The notes beneath the pieces were generated by a model, which was given only the letters and a program-made list of their open reading frames with translations, was not told the origin of the DNA and did not search any database. From Mucilaginibacter frigoritolerans (lineage in GTDB: Bacteria > Bacteroidota > Bacteroidia > Sphingobacteriales > Sphingobacteriaceae): 64,000 nt of DNA. This document shows positions 55,072 through 64,000 of the stretch, piece after piece. The stretch covers positions 62,001 to 126,000 of the forward strand of contig NZ_VLLI01000009.1 of assembly GCF_007830615.1 (NCBI RefSeq). The letters run 5' to 3'. The stretch's first letter is position 1, and the number at the start of each line of letters is the position of its first letter. Made by a program: the position numbers and the translations under genes.

Positions 55072-57186
55072 TTACTCTCCTTTAGATACAGAAATAATCG
55101 AATTGTTACGTTTTAATATTTTATAATCAATATTCATACTATCGCTCTGATGTTTAATGGTATTTAGCTTTCTATCTGTGAAACCGGCATCAACCAGTAG
55201 TAAATCATATTTAAAATTTCTATTCAAATCATTTAGTGTATTTTTTTGATAATCTGAAAGATAAACATAATCAACCAATAATTTATTTGTTTGTTTTTGA
55301 TTGTGGAGTGGCCTGTCTGCAATAAATATCTTTTTATTAAAAAATTGGATGTAGTTATACTTTTTCCGAAACCAGGCAATATGCATATCCTCATTCATTT
55401 GAATTACTCTGGTATTATTAACCCTACAACTATCAAGGTATGGCTGAATGGAGTATTGATATACCTTATCAACAGGTTTAAGATCGGACAAGACAATTGC
55501 AGCATTACCATATTTAAAGATAATTCCTTTATGCTTTTTGAGGTTTAGCCAGGTTATATTTTCTTTTCTGATTAACATAATATAATTTATGTTAAAAATG
55601 AGAGAAAAGAGCAAAGCTGCCATTAAAGAAGATTTGAGCAGCCGGTTTTTTTTATAATAAAGGAAAGAAAACAAAGTGATGATGATAATATACAATAACA
55701 AATATTCTGATACGGTAATCCATATTTTATTAATACTTGCGTAGGGAGTATGCTCAACAATAGCTAAACCTTTGTTCATTAAAATAATTGTTTTTTCGAG
55801 AATAAGGGCTATCGATACCGATATGACAGGGATTTTGGGCAGTAACAAATACAGAATACCTGAGTACATTATAATGGTTGAGGGAATAACAATAAAAAGG
55901 TTACTGATTAAAAAATAAACCGGGAACTGGTGGAAATAAAAGGCACTTAGGGGAAATGTAATAACTTGTGCTGCTATAGATACCGAACATAAGGCCCATA
56001 ATTTATCAAGCCATCTATTTTTAACCGTAAACCATTTATATACTAGCGGTTGAAACACAATGAGGCCAAATACAGCTAGGTAGGAGAGCTGGAAACCAAC
56101 ATCAGTTATAAAAAACGGATCATAAATTAGTAATACAAAAGCAGAAATAGCCAGTATATTTAGTGTATTAATGTATCGACTAAAGGTTTTTCCGATAATT
56201 ACCATACTGATCATCACTGCGGCACGGCAAACTGCCGGAGAAAAACCAGAGAGCATGGAATAGTACCAGATTAACAAGATGATAATGAATGCTTTGATCA
56301 GCTTACCACGCTTATACTTATCCAAAAAGCCAAGCATTACAGCCAACATTGCATAAATAATAGCCACATGCGCACCTGAAACTGATAACACATGAACCGT
56401 ACCTGTTTTGGAATATGCCTGTAAAACATCATTACTTAAATCGGCTTTGTATCCTAAAATTAAGGTTGACGCTACGGCGATAGCATTAGTATCGCACATG
56501 TTGAGTTTCAATTTTTCAACTAGCCGCTGCCGCAGGCGCAAAGAGTAAGCAATTAAGGGATTACCTGTATTTGACCGGATTAGTACAAATTGCTTAGGAT
56601 AAAAGAATGCCTGGTAAAATATATTTTGATTGGACAGGTACTTTTTGTAATTAAATTCAGCCGGAATAAATGGAGGTTCAACCTAATTATATTTTGCCGG
56701 GATAAGCAATTCATCACCGTAATAGAGGTTTTTAGCAGCTGTATCTTTTATAGCGATCAGTAAAGTACCGCTTACCAGTGCCTTTTTTCCTTTATTGATA
56801 CTTTCTTCCACATCTGCAGTTAAACGAAGCAATCCATTTTTTAAAATAGGTTCGTTATTAATTTTTATCAGCAGGTATTGTGATGGGGCTTTACTGAAAT
56901 GATCTTTGTTGTTTAACTCTTTATAATTAATAACCAAAAGCCAGCCAAATACGAAAAGGATGGTTGTAATCAATATCCCACCTAGCCAACGTTTTTTATA
57001 CAGTTTAAAGCGATTGTAATTGAAATTTAGCAGGATAAAGGCTGCAATTAAACATACAAATACCAATGTTAGCCAGCGTGTATCAGCAGCAGACAGTAGA
57101 TGGATACCGAAACCAATTCCCAACAAAAAAGGTAGGAGTAAAACAACTATGGGGATTTCACCTTTGTGATTTGCAATCATAGACAA
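55072..57186 (-). pseudogene. comEC: comEC/rec2-type DNA-uptake channel gene with in-frame amber stop
   Basis: The frame reads through as one 704-codon ComEC-family protein except for TAG at 56683-56685 (codon 168). Before it lies the N-terminal part (two helices, then an OB-like region ending GDELLIPAKYN); after it the sequence continues VEPPFIPAEFNYKKYL, a normal ComEC sequence, then the competence domain (VLSVSGAHVAIIYAML) with many helices, and a C-terminal region that looks like a degenerate beta-lactamase domain. Two fragments (167 and 489 residues) could be made. A point mutation from GAG, CAG or AAG, or a sequence error, is most likely. Confidence 0.85.
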
Positions 57187-57234
57187 GGTAAGGGTATCTT
57201 ATTCAGAAAATAAAGATAGCCTTTAGATCAATAA

Positions 57235-57570
57235 TTACAACTGATCGCGCACTTCAATTAGGAATTTTTTAAGATTTTCGAGCGAACTAATTACTTTATA
57301 ATTATCCATGCTTTCGGACATGTTATTTTTCAGATACTCCTTGGCACCACTAAGAGTATATCCCTTATCGCGAATAAGGTGAAAGATGATCTTCAAGTTG
57401 TCAATATCTTCCGGAGTAAAATAGCGGTTGCCTTTTTTATTCTTCTTGGGCTGTAGAACATCGAACTCCTTTTCGTAAAACCTTATCAACGATTGGTTTA
57501 CATCAAATAGGATGGCAACCTCACCCATGGTGTAATACATCTTACTGATTTCTCGTTCTTTATAAGGCAT
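57235..57570 (-). CDS. MerR-family transcriptional regulator
   Basis: A 111-residue protein with a winged-helix MerR domain (MYYTMGEVAILFDVNQSLIR, then FYEKEFDVLQPKKNKKGNRY). The start is the ATG at 57570 (MPYKEREISK), since a promoter box ends 3 nt before it. The C-terminal helix is short, without an obvious metal or effector-binding domain, a type common in Bacteroidota. It lies 48 nt upstream of comEC on the same strand, so it may be co-transcribed. Confidence 0.88.
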   Translation of the reverse strand: MPYKEREISKMYYTMGEVAILFDVNQSLIRFYEKEFDVLQPKKNKKGNRYFTPEDIDNLKIIFHLIRDKGYTLSGAKEYLKNNMSESMDNYKVISSLENLKKFLIEVRDQL

Positions 57571-57573
57571 ATG

Positions 57574-57581
57574 CAAAGTTA
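57574..57581 (-). promoter_or_regulatory. -7 promoter box of the MerR gene (leaderless configuration)
   Basis: TAACTTTG on the minus strand ends 3 nt before the ATG at 57570. Confidence 0.6.
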
Positions 57582-57693
57582 TACTTTAATTTTGAAAGTT
57601 AAAAAAACAGGAGGCCAGAAAAGTTATAAAGGTAGTGGCATTATAAAAATGTAAACATATTCTTTCGGACTTTCGCTCTTTCCTACTAATAAT

Positions 57694-57701
57694 TACCTTT
57701 G
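57694..57701 (+). promoter_or_regulatory. -7 promoter box of alaS (leaderless configuration)
   Basis: TACCTTTG ends 6 nt before the alaS ATG at 57708. Confidence 0.7.
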
Positions 57702-57707
57702 CAAACT

Positions 57708-60398
57708 ATGACAGCTACACAGATACGCCAGACTTTTTTGGATTTTTTTGCTTCTAAGGGACATGTTATCGTTCCATCGGCACCTATTGTGATTAAAAAC
57801 GATCCTACGCTGATGTTTACCAACGCGGGGATGAACCAGTTTAAGTCGATATTTTTGGGTGAAGAAGCGGCGAAATTTCCACGTGCGGTGGATACACAGC
57901 GCTGTTTAAGAGTATCGGGCAAGCATAACGATTTGGAAGAAGTGGGTATTGATACCTATCACCATACCATGTTCGAGATGCTGGGTAACTGGAGCTTTGG
58001 CGATTACTTTAAAAAAGAAGCTATTGCCTGGAGCTGGGAACTGCTTACTGAAGTTTATAAACTGCCTAAAGACAGGCTTTACGTGACCTATTTTGAGGGT
58101 GATGAAAAAGAAGGTCTCGAAAAAGATACTGAAACCTACAATCTATGGAAACAATATGTTGATGAGGCCCGCATATTGCCCGGTAACAAAAAAGATAACT
58201 TTTGGGAGATGGGCGAAACTGGCCCCTGCGGACCGTGTTCAGAAATTCATTATGATAGCAGGCCGGATAACGAGCGCGCTGAGGTTAGCGGTGCAGTATT
58301 GGTGAATGCAGATCACGACCAGGTTATTGAGATCTGGAATAATGTATTTATGCAGTTTAACAGACTGAAAGATAGCTCACTACAACCTTTACCTGCTAAA
58401 CATGTTGATACAGGAATGGGATTTGAAAGATTGGTGAGAGTATTACAGGGAAAGACATCAAATTACGATACAGACGTTTTTCAACCATTGATACAGTTTA
58501 TTGCGGAGAAAAGCGGTAAGACTTATAAAAGCGAAGCAAAACCAAACGAAGAGGGCTGGAACGATGCCGTAGCCATGCGTGTAATGGCCGACCATATCCG
58601 AGCCATCAGCTTTGCTATTGCTGACGGGCAATTGCCGTCAAATAATAAAGCAGGTTATGTGATCCGTCGTATTTTACGCAGGGCAGTCAGGTATTCATAT
58701 CAATATTTAGAGTTTAAGGAACCTTTCTTAAACCAATTGGTGTCTTTGTTAGCCGATCAATTTAAAGGGGTATTTGATGAGTTGTATACTCAAAAAGACT
58801 TTGTGCAGAAGGTTGTTTTGGAAGAGGAGGTTTCTTTTTTGAGGACTCTATCATCAGGAATTAAACGATTTAACGAGTTAACATCCGATTTCGCAGCAAT
58901 TACAAGTGTTGAACATCCTGCAGGAACAATCACAGATATAACTTATGGTAAAAAAATTCGTGGAAGCAATGCCTTTGAATTGTCAGACACTTATGGTTTC
59001 CCTATCGACTTGACCGAATTAATGGCAAGGGAAAAAGGATTCACTGTGGATATGGAAGGTTATGAAGCAGCCTTACAGCAACAAAAATCCCGCTCACGTG
59101 CCGCAACAGCCATTGATACTGGTGATTGGGTTATTGTAAGAGATGATGACACGGTTGAATTTACCGGTTATGATGAAACCGAAAGTATTGCCCATGTGGT
59201 AAAATATCGCAAGGTTACAGCAAAAGGTAAAGAGCAATACCAGATAGTGCTGGATAAAACACCATTTTATGCAGAAAGTGGTGGCCAGGTAGGTGATAAA
59301 GGCGAATTGGTGTTCCCGGATGGTGAGGTGATTGAAGTTACTGACACCAAAAAGGAAAACGGGTTAATTATTCATTATGTGGATAAGATTCCTGACGATG
59401 TAGAAGATGCCTTAACAGCCATCGTTGAACCAACACAACGTCAAAGTACTGAAAGCAACCACAGTGCCACGCACTTGCTGCATGCAGCTATGAAACAAGT
59501 ACTTGGCAACCATGTGAACCAAAAAGGGTCGTTAGTGAACGCTGAGTATTTAAGGTTCGATTTTTCGCACTTTGCCAAGGTAACCGATGAGGAAATTGCT
59601 CAGATAGAAGCTATTGTTAACGAAAAGGTACGCGAAAATATTCCGCTGAAAGAAGAGCGCGGCGTAGCTTATCAAACTGCTATTACCAGCGGGGTAACAG
59701 CACTATTTGGTGAAAAATATGGTGAATATGTACGCGTAATTACTTTTGATGATGAGTTCTCCAAAGAGCTTTGCGGAGGTACGCATGTTAAAGCTACCGG
59801 GCAAATCGGTTTCTTTAAAATAGTATCAGAAAGCGCTGTTGCTGCCGGTGTTCGTCGTATTGAGGCCATTACGGGTATTGCTGCTGAAAACTACATCAAC
59901 GAGCAAAGCAAACTGGTACAACAGTTAAAAGAACTGCTCAAAAATCCAAAAGACCTTTCAAAAAGTGTTGAAAGTTTGCTGGATGAAAATAATCGCCTGA
60001 AAAAGGAGATCGAAAAATCGATCCTCGAAAAATCATCAGGATTAAAAAATGAATTGGCGCAAAAAGCTGAGTTAATCAATGGTATCAACTTCATCGCCCA
60101 AAAGGTCCAATTGCCGAATGCTGATGCCATTAAAAACCTGGCTTACCAGGTAAAAGACATCGTTTCGGATTTATTCCTGGTACTGGCAGCTGACATTGAT
60201 GGTAAACCATCACTAACCGTAATGATTGCCGAAAACGTAGTTAAAGATAAAAACCTGAATGCTGGTACTATTGTGCGCGAACTAGCCAAAGAAATTAAAG
60301 GTGGTGGAGGCGGTCAGCCGTTTTTTGCTACTGCCGGTGGGAGTGATGTGAGTGGGTTGGAGAAAGCATTGGAGAAAGCGAAGACGTTTGTTGGGTAG
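57708..60398 (+). CDS. alaS: Alanine--tRNA ligase
   Basis: Charges tRNA-Ala and edits mischarged Ser/Gly. 896 residues, start MTATQIRQTFLDFFASKGH; an in-frame TTG at 57699 lies inside the promoter box. Class II catalytic domain (MFTNAGMNQFKSIFLGEE, RCLRVSGKHNDLEEVG), tRNA-recognition helices, the editing domain with SNHSATHLLHAAM and ELCGGTHV zinc ligands, and the C-terminal C-Ala domain ending GGGGGQPFFATAGG. Length is normal. Confidence 0.98.
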   Translation: MTATQIRQTFLDFFASKGHVIVPSAPIVIKNDPTLMFTNAGMNQFKSIFLGEEAAKFPRAVDTQRCLRVSGKHNDLEEVGIDTYHHTMFEMLGNWSFGDYFKKEAIAWSWELLTEVYKLPKDRLYVTYFEGDEKEGLEKDTETYNLWKQYVDEARILPGNKKDNFWEMGETGPCGPCSEIHYDSRPDNERAEVSGAVLVNADHDQVIEIWNNVFMQFNRLKDSSLQPLPAKHVDTGMGFERLVRVLQGKTSNYDTDVFQPLIQFIAEKSGKTYKSEAKPNEEGWNDAVAMRVMADHIRAISFAIADGQLPSNNKAGYVIRRILRRAVRYSYQYLEFKEPFLNQLVSLLADQFKGVFDELYTQKDFVQKVVLEEEVSFLRTLSSGIKRFNELTSDFAAITSVEHPAGTITDITYGKKIRGSNAFELSDTYGFPIDLTELMAREKGFTVDMEGYEAALQQQKSRSRAATAIDTGDWVIVRDDDTVEFTGYDETESIAHVVKYRKVTAKGKEQYQIVLDKTPFYAESGGQVGDKGELVFPDGEVIEVTDTKKENGLIIHYVDKIPDDVEDALTAIVEPTQRQSTESNHSATHLLHAAMKQVLGNHVNQKGSLVNAEYLRFDFSHFAKVTDEEIAQIEAIVNEKVRENIPLKEERGVAYQTAITSGVTALFGEKYGEYVRVITFDDEFSKELCGGTHVKATGQIGFFKIVSESAVAAGVRRIEAITGIAAENYINEQSKLVQQLKELLKNPKDLSKSVESLLDENNRLKKEIEKSILEKSSGLKNELAQKAELINGINFIAQKVQLPNADAIKNLAYQVKDIVSDLFLVLAADIDGKPSLTVMIAENVVKDKNLNAGTIVRELAKEIKGGGGGQPFFATAGGSDVSGLEKALEKAKTFVG

Positions 60399-60406
60399 TA
60401 TTTTCT

Positions 60407-60539
60407 ATTTTATTCGGGTAAAAGTTTAAACAAGCAAACTTTTACCTGATTTTAAGATTATTGTAATATCTGCTTTAATTGTTTATCAGATTGATTATCC
60501 GTTTTGTGTTTAATTTCAAATTTGATGCCCGAATAAAAT
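60407..60539 (+). repeat. Structured intergenic element between alaS and gatB
   Basis: A perfect 12-nt inverted repeat, ATTTTATTCGGG (60407-60418) and CCCGAATAAAAT (60528-60539), encloses a second perfect hairpin, GGTAAAAGTTT (60417-60427) with AAACTTTTACC (60436-60446). The inner hairpin may terminate alaS. The whole 133 nt could fold as one structure. Confidence 0.6.
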
Positions 60540-60567
60540 TTATATTATCATTAATAAGTAATAACTT

Positions 60568-60575
60568 TATATTTG
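60568..60575 (+). promoter_or_regulatory. -7 promoter box of gatB
   Basis: TATATTTG matches TAnnTTTG, 41 nt before the ATG at 60617. Confidence 0.5.
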
Positions 60576-60616
60576 GCTTGCATTAAGGGCTATAAACCGT
60601 GGCCTAATTTTATTTT

Positions 60617-62086
60617 ATGACAAGTGTTACACCAGGGATAAGTGACCAGTATGAGTTGGTTGTAGGGTTAGAGGTTCATGCGCAGCTATCCACATTAAGT
60701 AAATCTTTTTCTTCAGATTCGGCTGCTTTTGGTGCGGGTCCAAACCAGCATGTGAGTCCGATTTCATTAGGGCATCCAGGTACTTTGCCACGCATCAATA
60801 AAAAGATGGTGGAGTATGCAGTAAAAATGGGCATAGCTTGTAATTGCACCATTAACATGCGCAATCATTTTGCACGTAAAAACTATTTTTATGCTGATTT
60901 ACCTAAGGGTTACCAAACCACGCAGGATCATGAACCTATTTGCATAGGTGGAAGTGTATTGGTAAGACTGGCTGATGGTACCTCAAAAAATATAGCTATC
61001 CATCATATTCACATGGAAGATGATGCCGGTAAAAGTATGCATGACCAGCATCATGAAGATTCATTGATAGACCTGAACAGGGCAGGAGTACCTTTAATTG
61101 AAATAGTAACACAACCTGACATCAGAAGCAGTGAAGAGGCGGGGCAGTTTTTAACTGAGATACGCAAGCTGGTACGTTATCTTGATATTTGCGATGGCAA
61201 TATGGAAGAAGGCAGTTTACGTTGTGATGCAAACATTTCGGTGAGGTTGAAAGGTGCATCAAAATACGGGAACCGCTGTGAGGTGAAAAATTTAAACTCT
61301 ATCCGTAATGTACAAAGAGCAATAGAGCATGAGTTTTTAAGGCAGATCAGCGTTATTGAAGCTGGCGGTCACATCGACCAAAACACCTTGAATTTTAATG
61401 CAGATACCGGCGAAACTTCTGTATTACGTTCAAAAGAAATGGCTAATGATTATCGCTATTTCCCTGAGCCTGATCTTACCCCATTGGTACTTAACGAAGA
61501 ATATGTAGCGCAAATACGTAAAAGCCTGCCCGAATTACCCAATGAGCTATATAACAGGTATACTACTGAGCTGGAACTATCTGATTATGATGCTACTATA
61601 ATTACTTCAGACCGAGATTTTGCTTTGTATTTTCAGGAACTGATTAAACATACAAAAAACTATAAATCAGCAGCTCACCTGTTAATGGGCCCGGTTAAGT
61701 CTTATTTAAATGAATCGGGAATAAGCATCAATAATTTTACTTTAAAACCTGCGGGTTTAGCATCAATAATAAGCCTGATAGATAGCGGTAAGATTAATAA
61801 TTCATCTGCTACACAAAAACTGTTCCCTGCCATGGTTAAAAACAGTGCTAAAAGCGCAGAAGAATTGGCTACTGAATTGAACCTCTTTATTAATACTGAT
61901 AAAAATGATGTTGAACTGTATATCCAGGCAGCATTAGCTAAGTTTCCGGACAAAGTAATTGAATATCAAAAGGGAAAAAAAGGCGTTTTAGGTTTATTTA
62001 TGGGAGAGATAATGAAAAGCTCAAAAGGAAAAATCGATCCGCAGAAAACCAACCAGCTATTGATAAAAGAATTAGAAGCTAAATAA
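60617..62086 (+). CDS. gatB: Asp-tRNA(Asn)/Glu-tRNA(Gln) amidotransferase subunit B
   Basis: Subunit of the GatCAB complex that phosphorylates and amidates misacylated Glu-tRNA-Gln or Asp-tRNA-Asn. 489 residues: N-terminal cradle (ELVVGLEVHAQLSTLSKSF, PISLGHPGTLPRINKKMVEY, NYFYADLPKGYQTTQ), kinase-like core (LRCDANISVRLKG, EVKNLNSIRNVQRAIEHE), then the C-terminal YqeY-like tail domain (about 345-489). gatA and gatC are not in the window. Confidence 0.97.
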   Translation: MTSVTPGISDQYELVVGLEVHAQLSTLSKSFSSDSAAFGAGPNQHVSPISLGHPGTLPRINKKMVEYAVKMGIACNCTINMRNHFARKNYFYADLPKGYQTTQDHEPICIGGSVLVRLADGTSKNIAIHHIHMEDDAGKSMHDQHHEDSLIDLNRAGVPLIEIVTQPDIRSSEEAGQFLTEIRKLVRYLDICDGNMEEGSLRCDANISVRLKGASKYGNRCEVKNLNSIRNVQRAIEHEFLRQISVIEAGGHIDQNTLNFNADTGETSVLRSKEMANDYRYFPEPDLTPLVLNEEYVAQIRKSLPELPNELYNRYTTELELSDYDATIITSDRDFALYFQELIKHTKNYKSAAHLLMGPVKSYLNESGISINNFTLKPAGLASIISLIDSGKINNSSATQKLFPAMVKNSAKSAEELATELNLFINTDKNDVELYIQAALAKFPDKVIEYQKGKKGVLGLFMGEIMKSSKGKIDPQKTNQLLIKELEAK

Positions 62087-62206
62087 AAAACGACTAAACA
62101 TTAGAATTAAGATATGAGAATGTGGTGATAATCGATAATTATATATTGCTCATTTTTATCGCCTCAAAGTCTGATCTGAATTTAATATAAAAAAATATAA
62201 ATCTAA

Positions 62207-63349
62207 ATGAAAAGGAATTTAATTTTATACAGTGTTATCCTGTTATCCGTATTTGTTTTTTCGTGTAAGGACAATAGTGCTTTTAAAATTTCGGGTACCA
62301 TAACTAATCCTGGAAGTTTGAAAAAAATATATTTGCTAGAAGCGGATAGTACGCAAATATCGGTTATTGACTCTGCTAATTTAAGCGAACAGGGCAAATT
62401 TCAGTTTAAACATGCTGCTCCTTATGCCAATTTATTTAAACTAAGATTAGGTGGAACTATTTTTGACTTTATAGCTAAAAATGGTGATGATATTGATTTT
62501 TCGACCAGTTTAACTGATAAAACGAGTGCCTATCAAATTACAGGTTCAGCAGAATCTGATAAAATTAAAGAATTTAATAAGATTAATAACTTTTATGCCG
62601 AAAAAAGCGGTAAGATAAGCGAGGAATACCAGAACAAAGCAAAAGCTATTGGAAAGGAATCGGACTCATTAATTAGTATTTATAAACCATTGTTTATGAA
62701 TATCATGAGTGATTATAGTGCCGCTGTTATGAAGTTTGTTGATCAAAATAAACATTCACTTGCCGGTTTTTATGCCATGACCTCATTAGATCCGGCAAAA
62801 TATGAGCAACAAATGATTGCTTATGCGGATGCTATAAAAGACGATTTTAAAGATAACCCAGCCGCACAACGTTTTACCAAACAAATGAATGTGATAAGGC
62901 CTGTTTCTATTGGTCACCAGGCGCCGGATTTCAGCATTGATGGTATTGATGGCAGCACTATTAAATTATCTGACTATAAAGGCAAATATGTGATGCTTGA
63001 TTTTTGGGCGTCATGGTGCGCACCATGCCGTGCTGAAAATCCAAATGTGGTAAAACAGTATGCTATTTATAATAAATTGGGACTTAATATTTTAGGTATT
63101 TCATTAGATCAGGACAAAGCCAAATGGCAGGAAGCTGTAAATGCGGATAAACTAACTTGGAAACACGGCTCAGATTTGAAGAATTTTGAAGGCCCCACAG
63201 AAAAACTATACCATATAGAGGCTATCCCATCAAACTTTATTATTGATCCACAAGGTGTTATCATTGCCAAAAACGTAACAGGAGCTGATCTTGAAGAATT
63301 TTTAAACAAAACATTTAATAAGTCTCAACAAATCGTTAAAATAAAGTAA
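62207..63349 (+). CDS. TlpA-like thiol-disulfide lipoprotein with DUF4369 domain
   Basis: A 380-residue periplasmic or outer-membrane lipoprotein; lipobox FVFSC with Cys20. N-terminal DUF4369-like beta domain (about 27-115; FKISGTITNPGSLKKIYLLE), a helical linker, and a C-terminal thioredoxin/AhpC-TSA-like domain (about 235-375) with the redox site W-C271-A-P-C274 and cis-Pro in AIPSNFIIDP. It is a likely membrane-anchored thiol oxidoreductase, partner unknown. Single gene, 120 nt after gatB. Confidence 0.92.
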   Translation: MKRNLILYSVILLSVFVFSCKDNSAFKISGTITNPGSLKKIYLLEADSTQISVIDSANLSEQGKFQFKHAAPYANLFKLRLGGTIFDFIAKNGDDIDFSTSLTDKTSAYQITGSAESDKIKEFNKINNFYAEKSGKISEEYQNKAKAIGKESDSLISIYKPLFMNIMSDYSAAVMKFVDQNKHSLAGFYAMTSLDPAKYEQQMIAYADAIKDDFKDNPAAQRFTKQMNVIRPVSIGHQAPDFSIDGIDGSTIKLSDYKGKYVMLDFWASWCAPCRAENPNVVKQYAIYNKLGLNILGISLDQDKAKWQEAVNADKLTWKHGSDLKNFEGPTEKLYHIEAIPSNFIIDPQGVIIAKNVTGADLEEFLNKTFNKSQQIVKIK

Positions 63350-63426
63350 CATTTAACAATTTGTTAATATATACTTAATCATTTTGTTCATTTTTGCGCA
63401 TACTTTTACGCAAAAATTCAACCTTG

Positions 63427-64000
63427 ATGAGTAACTCTAACAAACAGAAAATTCTTATTGTTGATGATGAGCCGGATATTTTAGAGCTTATTGAATATAA
63501 TCTGAAAAAGGAAGGCTATCAGGTATTTTTAGCACGTAATGGACAAGAGGCGGTAGCTGAAGCAAAAAGATCATTACCTGATCTGATTGTACTAGACATT
63601 ATGATGCCGAAAATGGACGGTATTGAAGCTTGCCGTATTATGCGTACCATGCCAGAGTTTAAAAATACTTTTATGGTATTTTTAACTGCAAGAAGTGAGG
63701 AATACTCAGAAATTGCCGGGTTCAACGTTGGTGCTGATGATTATATTGCCAAACCGATAAAGCCGCGCGCTTTGGTTAGCCGTATAAATGCCATACTGCG
63801 CCGTAATGCCCCTGCAGAAGATGTTGTAGACAATAAACTGGAAATTGGCGACCTGGTTATTGACCGCGAAGCTTATTTGGTTTATCAACGTGGCGTAAAG
63901 GTGGTTTTGGCTAAAAAAGAGTTTGAACTGCTTTACTTGCTGGCATCGAAACCGGGAAAGGTTTACACCCGTGAGGTGATCCTGAAAAACATTTGGGAAG
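63427..64000 (+). CDS. OmpR/PhoB-type response regulator (cut by window edge)
   Basis: Start at the ATG at 63427 (MSNSNKQKILIVDDEPDILE). The receiver domain is complete: D13/D14, phosphoacceptor D57 in LIVLDIMMPKMDG, T87 in FLTA and K109 in YIAKP. The beginning of a winged-helix DNA-binding domain follows (VLAKKEFELLYLLASKPGKV, residues about 160-180), ending with the window. No kinase is visible; it may lie downstream. Such proteins control envelope or phosphate genes; the target here is unknown. Confidence 0.93.
   Translation, partial: MSNSNKQKILIVDDEPDILELIEYNLKKEGYQVFLARNGQEAVAEAKRSLPDLIVLDIMMPKMDGIEACRIMRTMPEFKNTFMVFLTARSEEYSEIAGFNVGADDYIAKPIKPRALVSRINAILRRNAPAEDVVDNKLEIGDLVIDREAYLVYQRGVKVVLAKKEFELLYLLASKPGKVYTREVILKNIWE

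Overview
The window comes from a chromosome of a low-GC member of the Bacteroidota, most like the family Sphingobacteriaceae (Mucilaginibacter/Pedobacter relatives). This is inferred from the Bacteroidota-type promoter box TAnnTTTG in front of many genes, the short ACT-less SerA, DUF4905, DUF5686 and DUF4369 family proteins, and a complete sphingolipid gene set. No rRNA, tRNA, CRISPR array or insertion sequence was recognised. Gene density is high and most genes are full length.

Layout. 1-2.2 kb (minus): DUF4905 protein, LysM/RlpA-like wall protein and uridine kinase (cut by the window edge). 2.3-7.4 kb (plus): proS, an inverted-repeat-flanked four-helix-bundle gene broken by an amber codon, a trans-sulfuration enzyme, a TIGR02757 protein and ddl. 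7.5-10.3 kb (minus): an M16 peptidase pair. 10.5-14.2 kb (plus): sialate O-acetylesterase, HdeD-like membrane protein, tautomerase and a secreted DUF5648-repeat protein. 14.2-17.5 kb: a leaderless thioesterase (minus), then rpsO and pnp (plus). 17.6-20.8 kb: an orphan small protein, a MacB-like permease and, on minus, a small Cys-rich peptide with a double-glycine-like leader. 21-24 kb (plus): rpe, serC, serA. 24-31.7 kb: beta-CASP nuclease, DUF4337, DEAD-box helicase, DUF1456, and three secreted proteins on minus, one with an apparent A9-tract frameshift.

The most interesting region is 31.9-42.5 kb (minus). In transcription order it encodes serine palmitoyltransferase, a GNAT-type bacterial ceramide synthase, an NAD-dependent ceramide/ketosphinganine reductase, myo-inositol-3-phosphate synthase, a PgpA-like phosphatase, an outer-membrane DUF5686 barrel, a CDP-alcohol phosphatidyltransferase (phosphatidylinositol-phosphate synthase), a fatty-acid/sphingolipid hydroxylase and a PAP2-family inositol-phosphoceramide synthase. 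Together these can be read as a pathway from serine, acyl chains and glucose-6-phosphate to (hydroxylated) inositol-phosphoryl-ceramide. The barrel protein is a candidate for a new trafficking or surface role.

42.8-48.5 kb (plus) is a coupled TolC-adaptor-RND efflux operon. 48.9-54.3 kb holds an outer-membrane barrel, an aminotransferase (minus), and a CDF transporter-NUDIX-bioA string followed by a ferritin-like di-iron protein. 54.4-57.6 kb (minus) carries a secreted protein, a comEC gene interrupted by an in-frame TAG, and a MerR regulator. 57.7-64 kb (plus) has alaS, gatB, a TlpA-like lipoprotein and the start of an OmpR-type response regulator cut by the window edge. Five genes (ddl, the 14.2-kb thioesterase, rpe, the MerR gene, alaS) have the promoter box ending only 3-6 nt before the ATG, so their mRNAs are probably leaderless.
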